DNA of 64,000 nucleotides from Angiostrongylus vasorum. Its lineage: Eukaryota; Nematoda; Chromadorea; Rhabditida; Metastrongylidae. Made by a program: the position numbers and the translations under genes. The notes below the pieces were generated by a model. The model was not told where the DNA came from. It was given only the letters and a program-made list of their open reading frames with translations, and searched no databases. The stretch is taken from contig JADANN010000287.1 in NCBI GenBank assembly GCA_018806985.1, positions 1 through 64,000 of the forward strand. Reading direction: 5' to 3'. Within the stretch, counting starts at the first letter, position 1, and every line of letters starts with the position of its first letter. Positions 32,049-42,560 of this stretch are shown here, piece by piece.

Positions 32049-32362
32049 CCGGTTTACCGCTTCATCATGGCTGGGAGGTATTCCTGAGGGTCGGGTTGCG
32101 ATGTACAGCAGTTGGATTCGTCCTCCCGGCAGGGTCTCCCAAGCTGAGGAGTCCGGCGTTTCCATTAGGAACCCTAGTTAAGAGTAAACCAGTAGCAAGA
32201 TCCACCACCGTCCTGGTATCAAACTCGCATGATGACAAATCTCCCTCTGATCCACAAGGGCTGCGACTGCCTGTGGTGGTGAAGACCTGGGGCAGACTTT
32301 GGCCAGGCCGACCTCGGGATTCCAGGGAACCACAATAGCTTAACCAGCAAATCTCCGAAATG
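32049..32362 (+). repeat. Family A repeat, 3'-truncated
   Basis: Starts at the family 5' end (CCGGTTTACCGCTTCATCAT) and stops after AACCAGCAAATCTCCGAAAT, so the shared RTE-B-like tail is missing. The family-wide frame is open over the whole copy (SPKLRSPAFPLGTLVKSKP). Confidence 0.85.
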
Positions 32363-32364
32363 TA

Positions 32365-32970
32365 GAGCTAACGGCTGTTGTCTATCGGCTGTGCCGTTTA
32401 TATGCATTTTATGTCAAAAAACAAAGAAGAGTAGAAGAGTCGAAGAATTATAAATGTTGACAAAATATGTAAAGCTAGAGGCAGATCTATCTGTTTTGGC
32501 GGGACACATCCATCGATTTATATCCGTTATATGTTGGAGGACGCTAACGGTCAACTACTGCAAGCAACGTTGTGTATGGCTACTCAGTTATCATCATGAT
32601 CAAGTGAAGGTGATTGCTAGCGCTGACACTCTTCTATTCTTCGTCATCATCGTGGAGGAACAAATGAGTTTTGGATCGTGTTTGAAACCATTTGCAATCC
32701 TTTCTCTGGAAATGGGAGTAAATACTAAGTCATTATATGACAAGTTATGCTTTGGGCTTCAAGTATATAGAGGTTCACAGTTTTCGGAACGTCTAGTGAA
32801 ATTGTTTCGAGTGGCTTCTTATATGTGTAGACTATTGAGTTTTATGATTGGCACAAACTACTAGTAGCCCCTAATCTTTTTTGAAGCCAAGTGTTATCTA
32901 AATATCTCCGTAATCACTCTTATATCCCATGAAGTGATAGTCATTTAGAATTGTTAGCTAGATTCACCTA
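32365..32970. other. No gene recognised
   Basis: A plus-strand open frame of 136 codons at 32,454-32,864 has no visible domain, no clear splice signals and no repeat relatives. It is noted but not called as a gene. Confidence 0.4.
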
Positions 32971-32974
32971 ACTG

Positions 32975-33262
32975 TGGCGAATGTAGCGCTGTGGTCAGAG
33001 GTGCACTGTGGTACACACGTGGTCATCAGTTCTGTTCCGCTCCTATGGTTTACCAAGCCTTCCCTTCCTCAGGGCTCGGCAAGTTTTTACTACTGCTGTC
33101 TGGGAGCATAGTTGAACAGACTTGATACATCGGTAGGCTACTATAAGCAACGGTGTAACAAGGATATGCTTTGAATCGCCTCAAACGATGTCTAGTGCAG
33201 TTGAATGCATAGCGCATCGCTTGTGGATTGACCAACGCCAAGTGCTCAATCCTTTATCCTTT
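32975..33262 (+). repeat. SINE-1 (tRNA-derived), full length
   Basis: Head with box A TAGCGCTGTGGTCAGAGGTG, body with a TCTGGGAGCATAG block and 3' end CTCAATCCTTTATCC. Diverged but collinear with the copies at 48.6 and 60.0 kb. Confidence 0.8.
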
Positions 33263-33551
33263 ATAACTCACCTAATAGCAGTTTTATGCATAACATTTGG
33301 AATGACTTAGCTTGAATTAATCTCGTTGTTTATCAATAGTTTGTGGTTTTTTTTTGAAGTAGACGAAGTCAACCGAATTGTCAACCGTTGTGGATCAAGG
33401 AGTCAAGAATTTTTTTTGAGAATACAGCAACATATTGCAGCTCAGTGAATCTTGATCATTTAAATGTATACTGATTTCGGTCCTACAGTAGTGCTTTACA
33501 GGCATCAGGTCAGGATTTTATGTGAAGAACAGTTCTTCATTTTTTCCCGGT

Positions 33552-33843
33552 ATTTTAACCTTTTTTGCCTACTGCCTACTCTTTTTTGATGGTAGGGTAT
33601 ATTGCGAAATATAACTTCAACGAAGCGGAGATATTTGCAAAACTCTGAGACAGGGGGAAACGAAGGACCCGCATGGTGTGGTGGTGAACGCGTTACTCCC
33701 CAGAAAGGACAATAGCGCGTTCGTTCCCCACCATAGTCACCTGCGGTCCAGAATTTCGCAAATATCTCAGCTTCGTTGAAGTTGTATTTCGCAATATACC
33801 CCTGCCATCAAAAAGGGTAGGCAGTAGGCAAAAAGGTTAAAAT
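33552..33843. repeat. Palindromic family D element with tRNA-like core
   Basis: Left arm (33,552-33,648) and right arm (33,752-33,843) are inverted copies: ATTTTAACC...GCCTACTGCCTAC against GTAGGCAGTAGGC...GGTTAAAAT, extending through TATTTGCAAA and its complement. The loop contains CATGGTGTGGTGGTGAACGC (box A-like), then GCGCGTTCGTTCCCCACC (box B-like) at tRNA spacing. This can be a MITE with a captured tRNA-like segment or an inverted SINE. Confidence 0.8.
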
Positions 33844-34095
33844 TGTGATTATAACTATAGCCTCAGCTTAACTGGGTTCAATGCCGATTTGGGCTCCCCA
33901 GATCAATCCCGTTGACGGGTGATTGCTGATGGCAAAAAGATCGATAGAACTAGCTGAGAGACAGGTGAAACGAAGGACCCGCATGGTGTGGTGGTGAACG
34001 CGTTACTCCCCGGAAAGGACAATAGCGCGTTCGTTCCCCACCATAGGCACCTGCGGTCCAATATTTTGCAAATATCTCAGCTTCGTTGAAGAGTG
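33844..34095 (+). repeat. Second family D element, adjacent
   Basis: Shares the whole tRNA-like core with the palindrome next door with very few differences, but its left part (GCCTCAGCTTAACTGGGTTC, CCCGTTGACGGGTGATTGC) is the type seen at 10.4-10.65 kb. The two elements abut, sharing GGTTAAAAT at the border. Confidence 0.75.
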
Positions 34096-34099
34096 CTAA

Positions 34100-36770
34100 A
34101 AATTTGCCTGAGTTTTAAAATATGACTTCACGAAAGAAAGGGAAAGGGGAATATGTAAGGAAATATGTGTTACTTTTCTCTGTAGTTAACAATTAGTGGC
34201 TTTCCGAGTTGTAAGACTTCTGATGGGATTTTGGTTATGTAACAGATTGCGCGTTTGATTCATTTCTACCACATGCAGCTTTTACAACTCCGTTTTTTTT
34301 TCATCCATTAGTTCATGTTCGCTAATTGGTAGAACGAGATCGCGGCATACTACATATTGACGCGGTCCTCTGTTTTTCGAACCACCATCATTCCTCAAAG
34401 TGAGAAGAAGGGCAAGAAAGGAGTGGAATAGGTGCGGCGCCCAAATCTCCGCACTACTTCCACGGGTACATTAACCTCATCGCCACGTAAATCACATGAC
34501 AGAAAAGAACTGCGGAAAGTATGTGGCTCCTCAATAACATTAGAGTTTTCGATTAATGAATACATTTTCGGCAACCTACCGGATGCAGCAAGCATCCTGC
34601 AAAAAAGAAGTATTTTGAAGTCATTTAATGAACCGCTTCCTTTAAAACCGGCAATATCTTTCCATGCTCTTTTACCTCTTTTCTCACTTTTCCTTCAAAT
34701 TTATCGGCCTCATAGATGCAAACAATTTGTAGATAGCTATCCGCTTGAGAATGCAGTTCGAAGAATTTAAAGAATATTGGTCATGTGTGCGAAGATTAAT
34801 TGCAAAAGAAACATTACGAAGGAGCTCATGGACGCAATGCATTCCACGTATTTTCTCACCTCTACGACCAGTAAAGATTTTGCAACTTTACACATACGAA
34901 TGCAGGATTACGTGGATAATTCACATTCCCCAAGTCACCGATCCTATGCTGTTGAAAAGTACAGTGTTCTCTTAGCTTTTGATTCCCCTTCATTGTGCTT
35001 TAATTTCCTTTAGAGTTTAGTTTAGACATCTGAATAAATTCTAGTATACTCTACCAGGTTACCAAGCTTGAAAGGATGGAAAGTTACGGAGAGGATCTCA
35101 GTCCACAAATAAGCAGGCAAGCCTGAGTTGTGCACGAGATTTAAACTTCGTCGATCTCATCTACCGGATCCGAGACCTTCAATATTGCTTAAGGCCAATA
35201 CTCTCAGCTTTGATCAGTCGCTGACACGTCGTACATTCGACTTCATCAAGCGTCATTAAAGGTTACTGAATGTATGTGTGAGCTACATAATCACTTGAAT
35301 AGCTTGTCTACTGATGAATCAAATCAGTGTTGCTGTCTTTCCTGACAGGGCATTTCTAACACTGTGCTACACTCGATTCCTTGACCTCAAAACCGGAACT
35401 ATAAATCAGCTATACAGTTAAAACGTAAATGTAAATATAATACGCGATAGATAAGTTGCACTTAAAATGTTGGAACGTTAGCAAAAAGGTTCGCTTTCAA
35501 TTTTGCATGCTTCTTCAGATCTTCTACAGTGAGTTCACAATCAGCCATCGTTCTTTTAATATATTCCTTAAATTTAGTAAATTCATTTTAGATACGGTAT
35601 TCACATTACCATCGTCTTCCTCTATAAGTTATCCAAGAACGTACTAAACACTAAGCAAAGTTCTTGCCACATTTGTGCCACTACGGTTATTGTTACACTT
35701 TATAACTAATTGAATCGCTTCAGTGTTAGGCGTGTCTGCTTAAAGTTCGTCTTGGGATCATTTTAACTACAGTCTACCGAGTTATATTTGGTTTTAGATT
35801 TTTCGATTTGATGGGAAGAGAAACGTAACTTTTTATTAACCTTCCAAGGTAACCAAAGTCTTCTTGAGCTGCTCATTATGGTGTGAAAGACTGAAAGTTT
35901 CACGAGAAGGCACAACGCATACTCTGTTTTCATTCGCTAAGAGAGAGATCCGGTCAACAAAATCCTAGGTTGTAGATTAGCAAGGTGTAACCCGCCACCA
36001 TTATCGATTGAAGTAATACCATCATTTCTATGATGAACGGTAGAACAATGGCTGTATTGTGCTGTGCGACATGGACATCAATAAAAGTTTTATTCGCGAT
36101 CACTAGCGCTACTGCATGACCTCGGAATTTCATCATATTCTTCCGAAAACTATGGCAACGAATCCGAACACCTCAGACGCCATTGGAAGTTTCCGAAATT
36201 GGTGAATGCTACTTGTACTCTATTGTACGTAGTGATGTGTATTCCGACATGCACCTTAACGCTGATAACGCGTACCATTTTCCCATGCTCCGAATCACTT
36301 CTTTCTACTCAGCTAAAGGACAAACTTGAATACCGTTCAGGTTTCGACGGGGGGTTTGCCCCTAGCATTGAGTCTTCGTCCAAGAGGTATTTCTTAATTG
36401 ATGCCTGTAAAGTGTAACTGTGGAGTCATAAAAACTGCAAACTTATTAATTTTAAGAGAAATATGACAAAATACACCCACCGAAACATGTGCTGCATGTG
36501 TACAGCTCATTTTATTCTCCAATTCTCTCATTTCTTTAGTGAAATCGACACTCTGCAGGTTTTAAACGCTGTTTAGTAATTCTGCTACCTTCATTGTTGG
36601 ACTGCTAAGCTCTCAAATTTCCAGTGAATTCTACTGTTCGGATAGTAATAGTAATAATAATAACGATAACGAGCACCGAATAATAAAGGATAACAAGGGT
36701 GAATAGTGATAGTGATAGTCACCTGTTACCTGTATCACCTGTAGTCCCGTTGACCGTCAAGTGCCTCGAG
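34100..36770. other. No confident gene; one weak SINE-1 remnant
   Basis: A SINE-1 remnant in minus orientation lies at about 35,312-35,392 (TGTGCTACACTCGATTCC, TTGCTGTCTTTCCTGACAGG). A minus-strand frame at 34,395-34,600 begins just after TTGCAG and ends in a stop, so it could be a terminal exon, but nothing identifies it. Confidence 0.4.
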
Positions 36771-36774
36771 CAGG

Positions 36775-37400
36775 CGCCAGTGAATCTTGCATTTTTTCCC
36801 ATCACTGATATCTTATTCATTTTTGCTTATTTTTAATTTAATTCTTATTTATTTTTATTTCTTGGTTTTTATATACTTTTACATCATCTTTAGTAATTTT
36901 TTATATTTATTTTTAATACGAATTCAAATCTTATTTAGTTTTTCACTTTTAATTTTCATTTAACTTATACTTAATTTTTTATTCAACCTTTATATTTATT
37001 TATGTTTCAATTATTTTTTGTTTAACTTTAATTTGACTTTCATTCACTTTTTTTATTTTTTATCTAATTTCTATCCACTTTTTGTTCAATTTCTATTTGT
37101 TTTTTTTATTTTTAATTGTTTTATTTATTCAATTTTCATTTATTTCTTGCTTTTTTTCAATTTATTTTTTACTTATTTCTATTTACTCTTCGATCCATTT
37201 TAATTAACTGTTATTTAATTTCTATTTGGTTTTTATTTATTTCTATTCAATTTTTATTTAGTTTTTCAAACCTTTATCCATTTTTTTTCACTCCTTTCAA
37301 TAAAATTTTGATTTAACTTTCAATTTGTTTTTTATTTAAAAATATCTACTTTAATTTTACTTATTATTTGTTTGTTCTCACTAATATTCTACTTTCTATT
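36775..37400. repeat. T-rich low-complexity tract
   Basis: About 600 bases of degenerate TTTATTT, TTTAATTT and TTTATTTA units, almost without G. All long open frames here (for example 37,018-37,203) are artefacts of composition. A weaker patch follows at 37,995-38,070. Confidence 0.85.
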
Positions 37401-38710
37401 AATTATTCGTTATGTTCTACATGCTGTTGATTGACTGCAAAAAGTCTTTAAAACTTTGTGGGGCTAAATACATCAGAAGAAATCCAGCGCCTTGAAATCA
37501 AGATGTGTCGTCCTAAACGTGGAAATGCTTGCATGTTGAAGTCAATACGCATAGGTGGTAAAGGGTTAACCTGTTACGTTATTACGCCTCATCACACAGT
37601 CATATTACTGAGAGCTTAAAAAAGCTGTTTTCTCAGCCAGTGTTCTATTTATTTCAGTGCTTTTCATACCAGCACATTTCAAACGACACCACACTCTCTA
37701 ATGTGTAAGTGCGCTTCGAATAAGTGTGGATCTATGTAATAATTATCTTTGTAGAACTTAAATTTTTGAACAACAATGGTGAGATATGGTTTTTATATGG
37801 GATTGCAGAAACTTCACGTGATAAATAGACATACGTAAACCTACTCGAAATGTGATGCATTTAATCGTTGACATATACAGCTGATCATTAGAGGTTTGGT
37901 AGTCCTCATTCCATGCAATAGCTACGATTCGTCATGCGATTCGAACTAGTGCGCATTCATCGATATGTGGAGTGCTTTGAAAACGGTTCCACTTCTTTAT
38001 TTTTTCATTTGCTTATTTTTTTATCTTTTATCTCCACATTTTTATTAGTTTTCATTTTTTTATTGATTTTTGATATTAGAAATCCATTTCAACTATAGAG
38101 CATACAGTTAAATTTGTCAAAGGTGCGTTGCATGCAGGACAAACTTTTTCGTTGATTCAATCCCACGCCTCCGCCCAAAATAGAAACTCTTCATCTCCTG
38201 GGGGAGAAAAAAATTGTAGTAGGCCAATCTGGGAAGCATAAAAACGCTGACTTGATACATCTGTACATGGAGAGTAATCCTAGCAAAACAATATCCTAGA
38301 ATTGCTAACTAATGGTCGGGCACCTCAGTGTGGTCTCACTTCATATTCTCCATGCTTCTAGAAATCAATCCCCTTATTCTGTTGTTCACCTAATATGGTT
38401 GCGTTGATTTAAAAGATTCCTCTCCAGTGGTTCACCAAATCATCAGAAGCGACAGCACTTCTAACAATCGAATGACGATGTGAAGTAGAGGGATTATCGC
38501 CTCAGTAATGTCACCCAAGCAGAGAAGGAGCCCGACATTGTAATCGAAAAAGCCAAGCTCGGAGTAGGCGGCAAAAAGTCGCCACTACCACGCAAAAATC
38601 TCATCGCGTTTCAAACCACATCGTGTCCATAGGGGGTCGATAACTGCTTGGCGTGGTAGTGACCGGAGTGCCCCACACCGTCACGCGAAAGAGCGAATCA
38701 AGGATAAAGC
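37400..38710. other. No gene recognised
   Basis: No exon or RNA gene is supported. Around 38,510-38,545 there is a short resemblance to family A (CCAAGCAGAGAAGGAG). Confidence 0.4.
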
Positions 38711-38771
38711 AATTCTTCGTATTCTTGTTGAGCAAACACGACGTGTTATTTTTATTCTTTATTCACGAACA

Positions 38772-38808
38772 AGCTGACGTTTCGGCGGATTTCGCCTTCC
38801 TCAGAGCC
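38772..38808 (-). ncRNA. Hammerhead ribozyme motif in PLE-2 main-arm terminal repeat
   Basis: Minus strand: GGCT, CTGAGGA (fits CUGANGA), A, stem II GGC/GCC around GAAATCC, GAAACGTC, AGCT. All conserved core bases are present. Differs from PLE-1 and PLE-3 only in the N position and the stem II loop, which points to selection on the core. Confidence 0.6.
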
Positions 38809-39002
38809 TGGAAAGGTCAAGTTGACAGCAATTTATTCGGTCAAACACCTCCATAACCAAACAGAGAAAACGCTGAACCAAGATTTCAATCACATTGAAC
38901 ACAGCTTTGCACATTCACCGCTTTCTATGAGGCTTCCATTGAGTATGTCGCGTGGAGACCAACCGCACAGAGTTCACATGGAAGCGTAATATGCCCCTCC
39001 CA

Positions 39003-41640
39003 TCAAAACAACAGCCTTATATATTGCCGAATATCACGCGTGATAATGAGGCATTCTTCCTTGCGGTTCATTTTCGGATTTCTGGAATTAATCCAGAACG
39101 CCTCGAGAGTTTTGCGCGCTTGTGTTCTCGATTCCTGCGCGAGGAACGTGACACGTACTTCAAAGTCCTCCCCGCTATGCCTCTGGGTCCTATGCGTGCC
39201 TAGTGGGGCATTTGGTTTGCGTTTGCCGACTAGGTGTTCTTTTATGCGAACACAGAGGGGTCTGCCCGTTTCGCCAATGTATTCGTCTCCGCACACCTTA
39301 CAGTAGATCAGATAAACTATACCCGAGCTCATGCAACCACCGTCTCTATCATTGGGGCAAACTATGCAATTTTGTGTTGCACATAGGCGGTCATATAGGC
39401 GGTTACGAACAAGCTGGCGCCTAAGATTACTCGGTGGTATTTCAACTATGTTTACCGAATTCTCTAGACCCGCCCTTCTTAAGCAGCGTTTTATAGCTAC
39501 ACTTACATCATGCGAGATGAATGGTAGGATAAACCCTGACCTTTTTATCGCTAGAGCGCTAGAGTTGTCGTTTGGGGGGCCTAGGATTTTCCCCTACTCC
39601 TATCCCGAACTACAGTTTCGTAGCCAATAAAAATGGCTATTTACCGTGCCAAGTTCTGGGGCTCCCTCTCTCTGCTCTCTACCTGTGCACACGTTGGTTG
39701 CTGTTCGAAATATGTTTCTTACAAGCGCCCTTTTCGTGGGGTGAGAGGAGAGGTAATGAACCAAGATGTTTTTCATTACTGGGCTTTCGGTACCACTTCG
39801 TAATGTAAAGCGTTTTCTGACAGGCTAATATGAACGTTCAGGAATGGAAGCCAGTTTTCTTTCGGTTTCTCTCGGGTGAACTTGATATAATCTAACTGTT
39901 CATTCAACAACTCAAAACATTTGTCCATTTCCTCTTGTGTTGAACAAAGGACAAAACAGTCATCTATATATCTACAGTAGAGTAGCGGCCCGAGATCCGT
40001 CACCGGTGCTTCCACCTTAGACATAAACGCAATGGCCAGGCTTGGTGCCGGTCGCTGTCCCATTGCCAACCCTCTTATTTGAGCGTAGTAACTTGTGGAC
40101 CATCTGAAGATTGAGCAGCTCAAGCATTCTTTCAAGAGTGCCATCAACTGCTCAATCTTGAAGCCACACATGTTTATTTCTCCTTCGTGTTTCAGAAGGA
40201 GTTCGAGTATGGTTTGCATTGCGGAGTCATTCAACACGTTTGTATAAAGGACGGTCACGTCGAAGGACTCCATAACGTATTCGCTGTTGCGCTGCGCAGC
40301 ACGTAGACGATCCAGAAAGATCTGGGTAATCGTAAGATGGGCTGGAATGTGTTTCAACAATTGGTTGAATATTAGGGTTAAAAACAATGTTATCCTATCC
40401 GTTGGCCCGTCTACACAGCTTGGATTGGTCTAACCTTAAACAATGATGGATCGGTAGACGCAAGATCATCGCTGGATAATGGCTTATGCGTTTTTTATAA
40501 GCAAGTACAGGACGGGACATGCTGGTAATTCAACTTTTAGTTGAGAGATAACTGATGGTTTTAAACCAGCAGCCCTTGCCTTTTTGGCCCATTCGTGGCT
40601 CAATTTTCGGTATTTACTTTTAAACTCCTCAGATGATGGGCGATAAAGCGAAGCATCTTCAAGATGCTTTTTCGTTTTCTCAACGTCTAACTGATGGGGA
40701 ATTGCGACAAGCTCTCCATCCCATACCACTAACGGATAGTCTTATGTTTTTCAATCTTATCAGCTCTCGTACCTCTCGCATACCACGTTTTTGCACTGCC
40801 GTGAGGTTTGAGCTGTATCTTTTCGCGCGGTAATGATTAAGGACTTTGAAAGTTTTATTCGTAAGCATCCGAAATCTAACATCAACTTCATTATTGGGCT
40901 CTTGTTGTTAGGGCCCCCACTTTTTGTTCGCTCCTATTTTGCGTTTCACCTCTAGCTTTTTTGCGGAGTCTATATTGAAGTTCATGTAAACAACATGCGA
41001 CCCTACGCAAGGTTATCTTAGAAATGGGTTCAGATGGTGAGAAACTCGGTCCCAATTCTAATAACGAGCGCGCACCGTCAGGGAGAGTCATGCCTCCTAA
41101 CAAGGTCAGTCTTGAATTTCTTTGCACATTATTTATCCTACTGAGACTCGTTTGATCTTCGTTTACGGTGTTTCTGTTTGCTCTTGAAAGAGTGTTATGC
41201 TGTTTACTCAAAAGGTCTTCGAATTTTTCTCCGCAAAGTTACGTTAGCGCTAGACCTAATGGAATTGCAAATCAACACTGACCACTATTCTTCTCCGGAG
41301 GCGGTCCTCCAAATACTGAGCACAATGATTTTCCTTCGTCTCGCACTTCTTCCGCTTTGCCATCTGGTTTTGCTTCGTAGACAGGTGCGTAGCATTCGCA
41401 ATTCGATGTCCAGTCTCGGTGGCTATCCTCTCGTAGTCCGCATACTTCCTGTAGTCGTTTTCACTTGATGGATTTCTTAACGAGTTAGTGTTTTAGGCAG
41501 CGGCGGAGAAAGTGTTTCGCCAGTCGAGCTAAGGCGATGTTTTGTCTTAGTGACAGTGCTTCTTTTACAAGTCGGAAGTATCTTGCTGGTGCATCTTGCA
41601 GTAAATCCCACGTCCGACTTTCTATTAACCTCGGCACTGA
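39003..41640 (-). pseudogene. PLE-2 ORF remnants: N-terminal part, RT and GIY-YIG
   Basis: In minus order: N-terminal frames near 41,460-41,640 (RYFRLVKEALSLRQN) and 40,891-41,211 (LLSKQHNTLSRANRNTVNE, then LELGPSFSP); 40,484-40,868 (RMLTNKTFKVLNHY; KTKKHLEDASLYRP); RT at 39,776-40,387 with LIFNQLLKHIPAHLT, AMGQRPAPSLAIAFMS and catalytic YIDD; a gap with decayed sequence; GIY-YIG at 39,003-39,332 (VYLIYCKVCGDEYIGETGR). This copy preserves the N-terminal region that is missing in the other PLEs here. Several stops and frameshifts make it inactive. Confidence 0.8.
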
Positions 41641-42270
41641 TTGAATAATTCTTTCCACTTGGTTGAATGTTTGAATGGTTTTAGTTTCAGATTAGAGTAA
41701 AGGCAATCGCCTATTCTACAATGACTCCAGGAAGAGTAGTGCTTCTAATCATCAATAGTGAGCAATTCAATCCTATTTATAGTTGTCGATATACGTCACA
41801 AATGGCTCACAGTCATATCCAGTTCATTAAATTTGCTCCATTCCTGAAATACTGACGTTGCAATGGAGCGTCCGATTATACGCGGCTGTTGAAGCGGAAA
41901 AATTTTGTTAATTGCATTTTGGGATTGTGACGATGGAAAAGTACGAAATAATCTTAGTCCATTATGCGAAACGGGCAGACCTGCATCCGTATAAAAGAAC
42001 ATCTAGCCGGTAAACTTAAACCAAATACTCCACTAGGCACGCATAGGACGCAGAGACATAACGGAGATTCGAAGTAGGGGTTGCGATCCGACGCTTCCAT
42101 GTGAATTCTGGGCGGTTGGTCTTCACGCGACATACTCAGTGGGAAATTCATAGAAAAGCGGTGAGTTTGCAAAGCTGTGTTCAATGTGATTGAAATCTTG
42201 GTTCAACGTTTTCTCTGTTTGGTTATGGAGGTGTTTGGCCGAATAGATTGCTGTCAACTTGACCTTTCCA

Positions 42271-42307
42271 GGCTCTGAAGAAGCCGAAATCCGCCGAAAC
42301 GTCAGCT
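42271..42307 (+). ncRNA. Hammerhead-like motif, stem II disrupted
   Basis: GGCT, CTGAAGA and GAAACGTCAGCT are intact but stem II reads AGCC against GCC, so it cannot close as in the other arm at 38.8 kb. Confidence 0.5.
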
Positions 42308-42484
42308 TGTTCGTGAATAAAGAATAAAAAATAACACCTCGTGTTTGCTCAACAAGAATACGAAGAATTACTTGATCAGTGCCGAGGTTAATAGAAAGTC
42401 GGACGTGGGAGTTTTTTGTTTCTTTCATTTCTTCTTCTTCATTTATTCTGTTATTCATTTGGCCGTTTATTTTATTTCTGATTT

Positions 42485-42560
42485 TCATTTATTTATTTAT
42501 TTGTTTATATATTTTTCTTTTTTATTTACTTATTTATTTGTCTATTTCTTACTTATTTGT
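42485..42560 (+). repeat. (TTTA)n-like simple repeat
   Basis: Imperfect TTTATTTATTTATTTG and related units next to the right end of PLE-2. Confidence 0.8.

Larger units (their letters stand above)
38715..42410 (-). mobile_element. Penelope-like element PLE-2, long copy with inverted partner
   Basis: Main arm on the minus strand from about 41,650 to 38,715; inverted, 5'-truncated partner on the plus strand from about 41,960 to 42,410. The partner has GIY-YIG sequence (ETGRPACIRIKEHLAGK near 41,968-42,020), 3' UTR and terminal repeat, and runs on through CAGTGCCGAGGTTAATAGAA. Terminal repeats at both ends are inverse copies (38,730-38,990 and 42,090-42,360). A clear target duplication was not found. 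About 300 unexplained bases (41,655-41,960) separate the arms. It belongs to a subfamily distinct from PLE-1 and PLE-3. Confidence 0.8.

Noticed and set aside
34395..34600. Minus-strand frame after a TTGCAG that could be a terminal exon
   Set aside because: Only one splice signal and no family resemblance; no poly(A) signal found close by.
37018..37316. Long hydrophobic open frames rich in Phe and Leu
   Set aside because: They come from the T-rich low-complexity tract and would appear in any such sequence.
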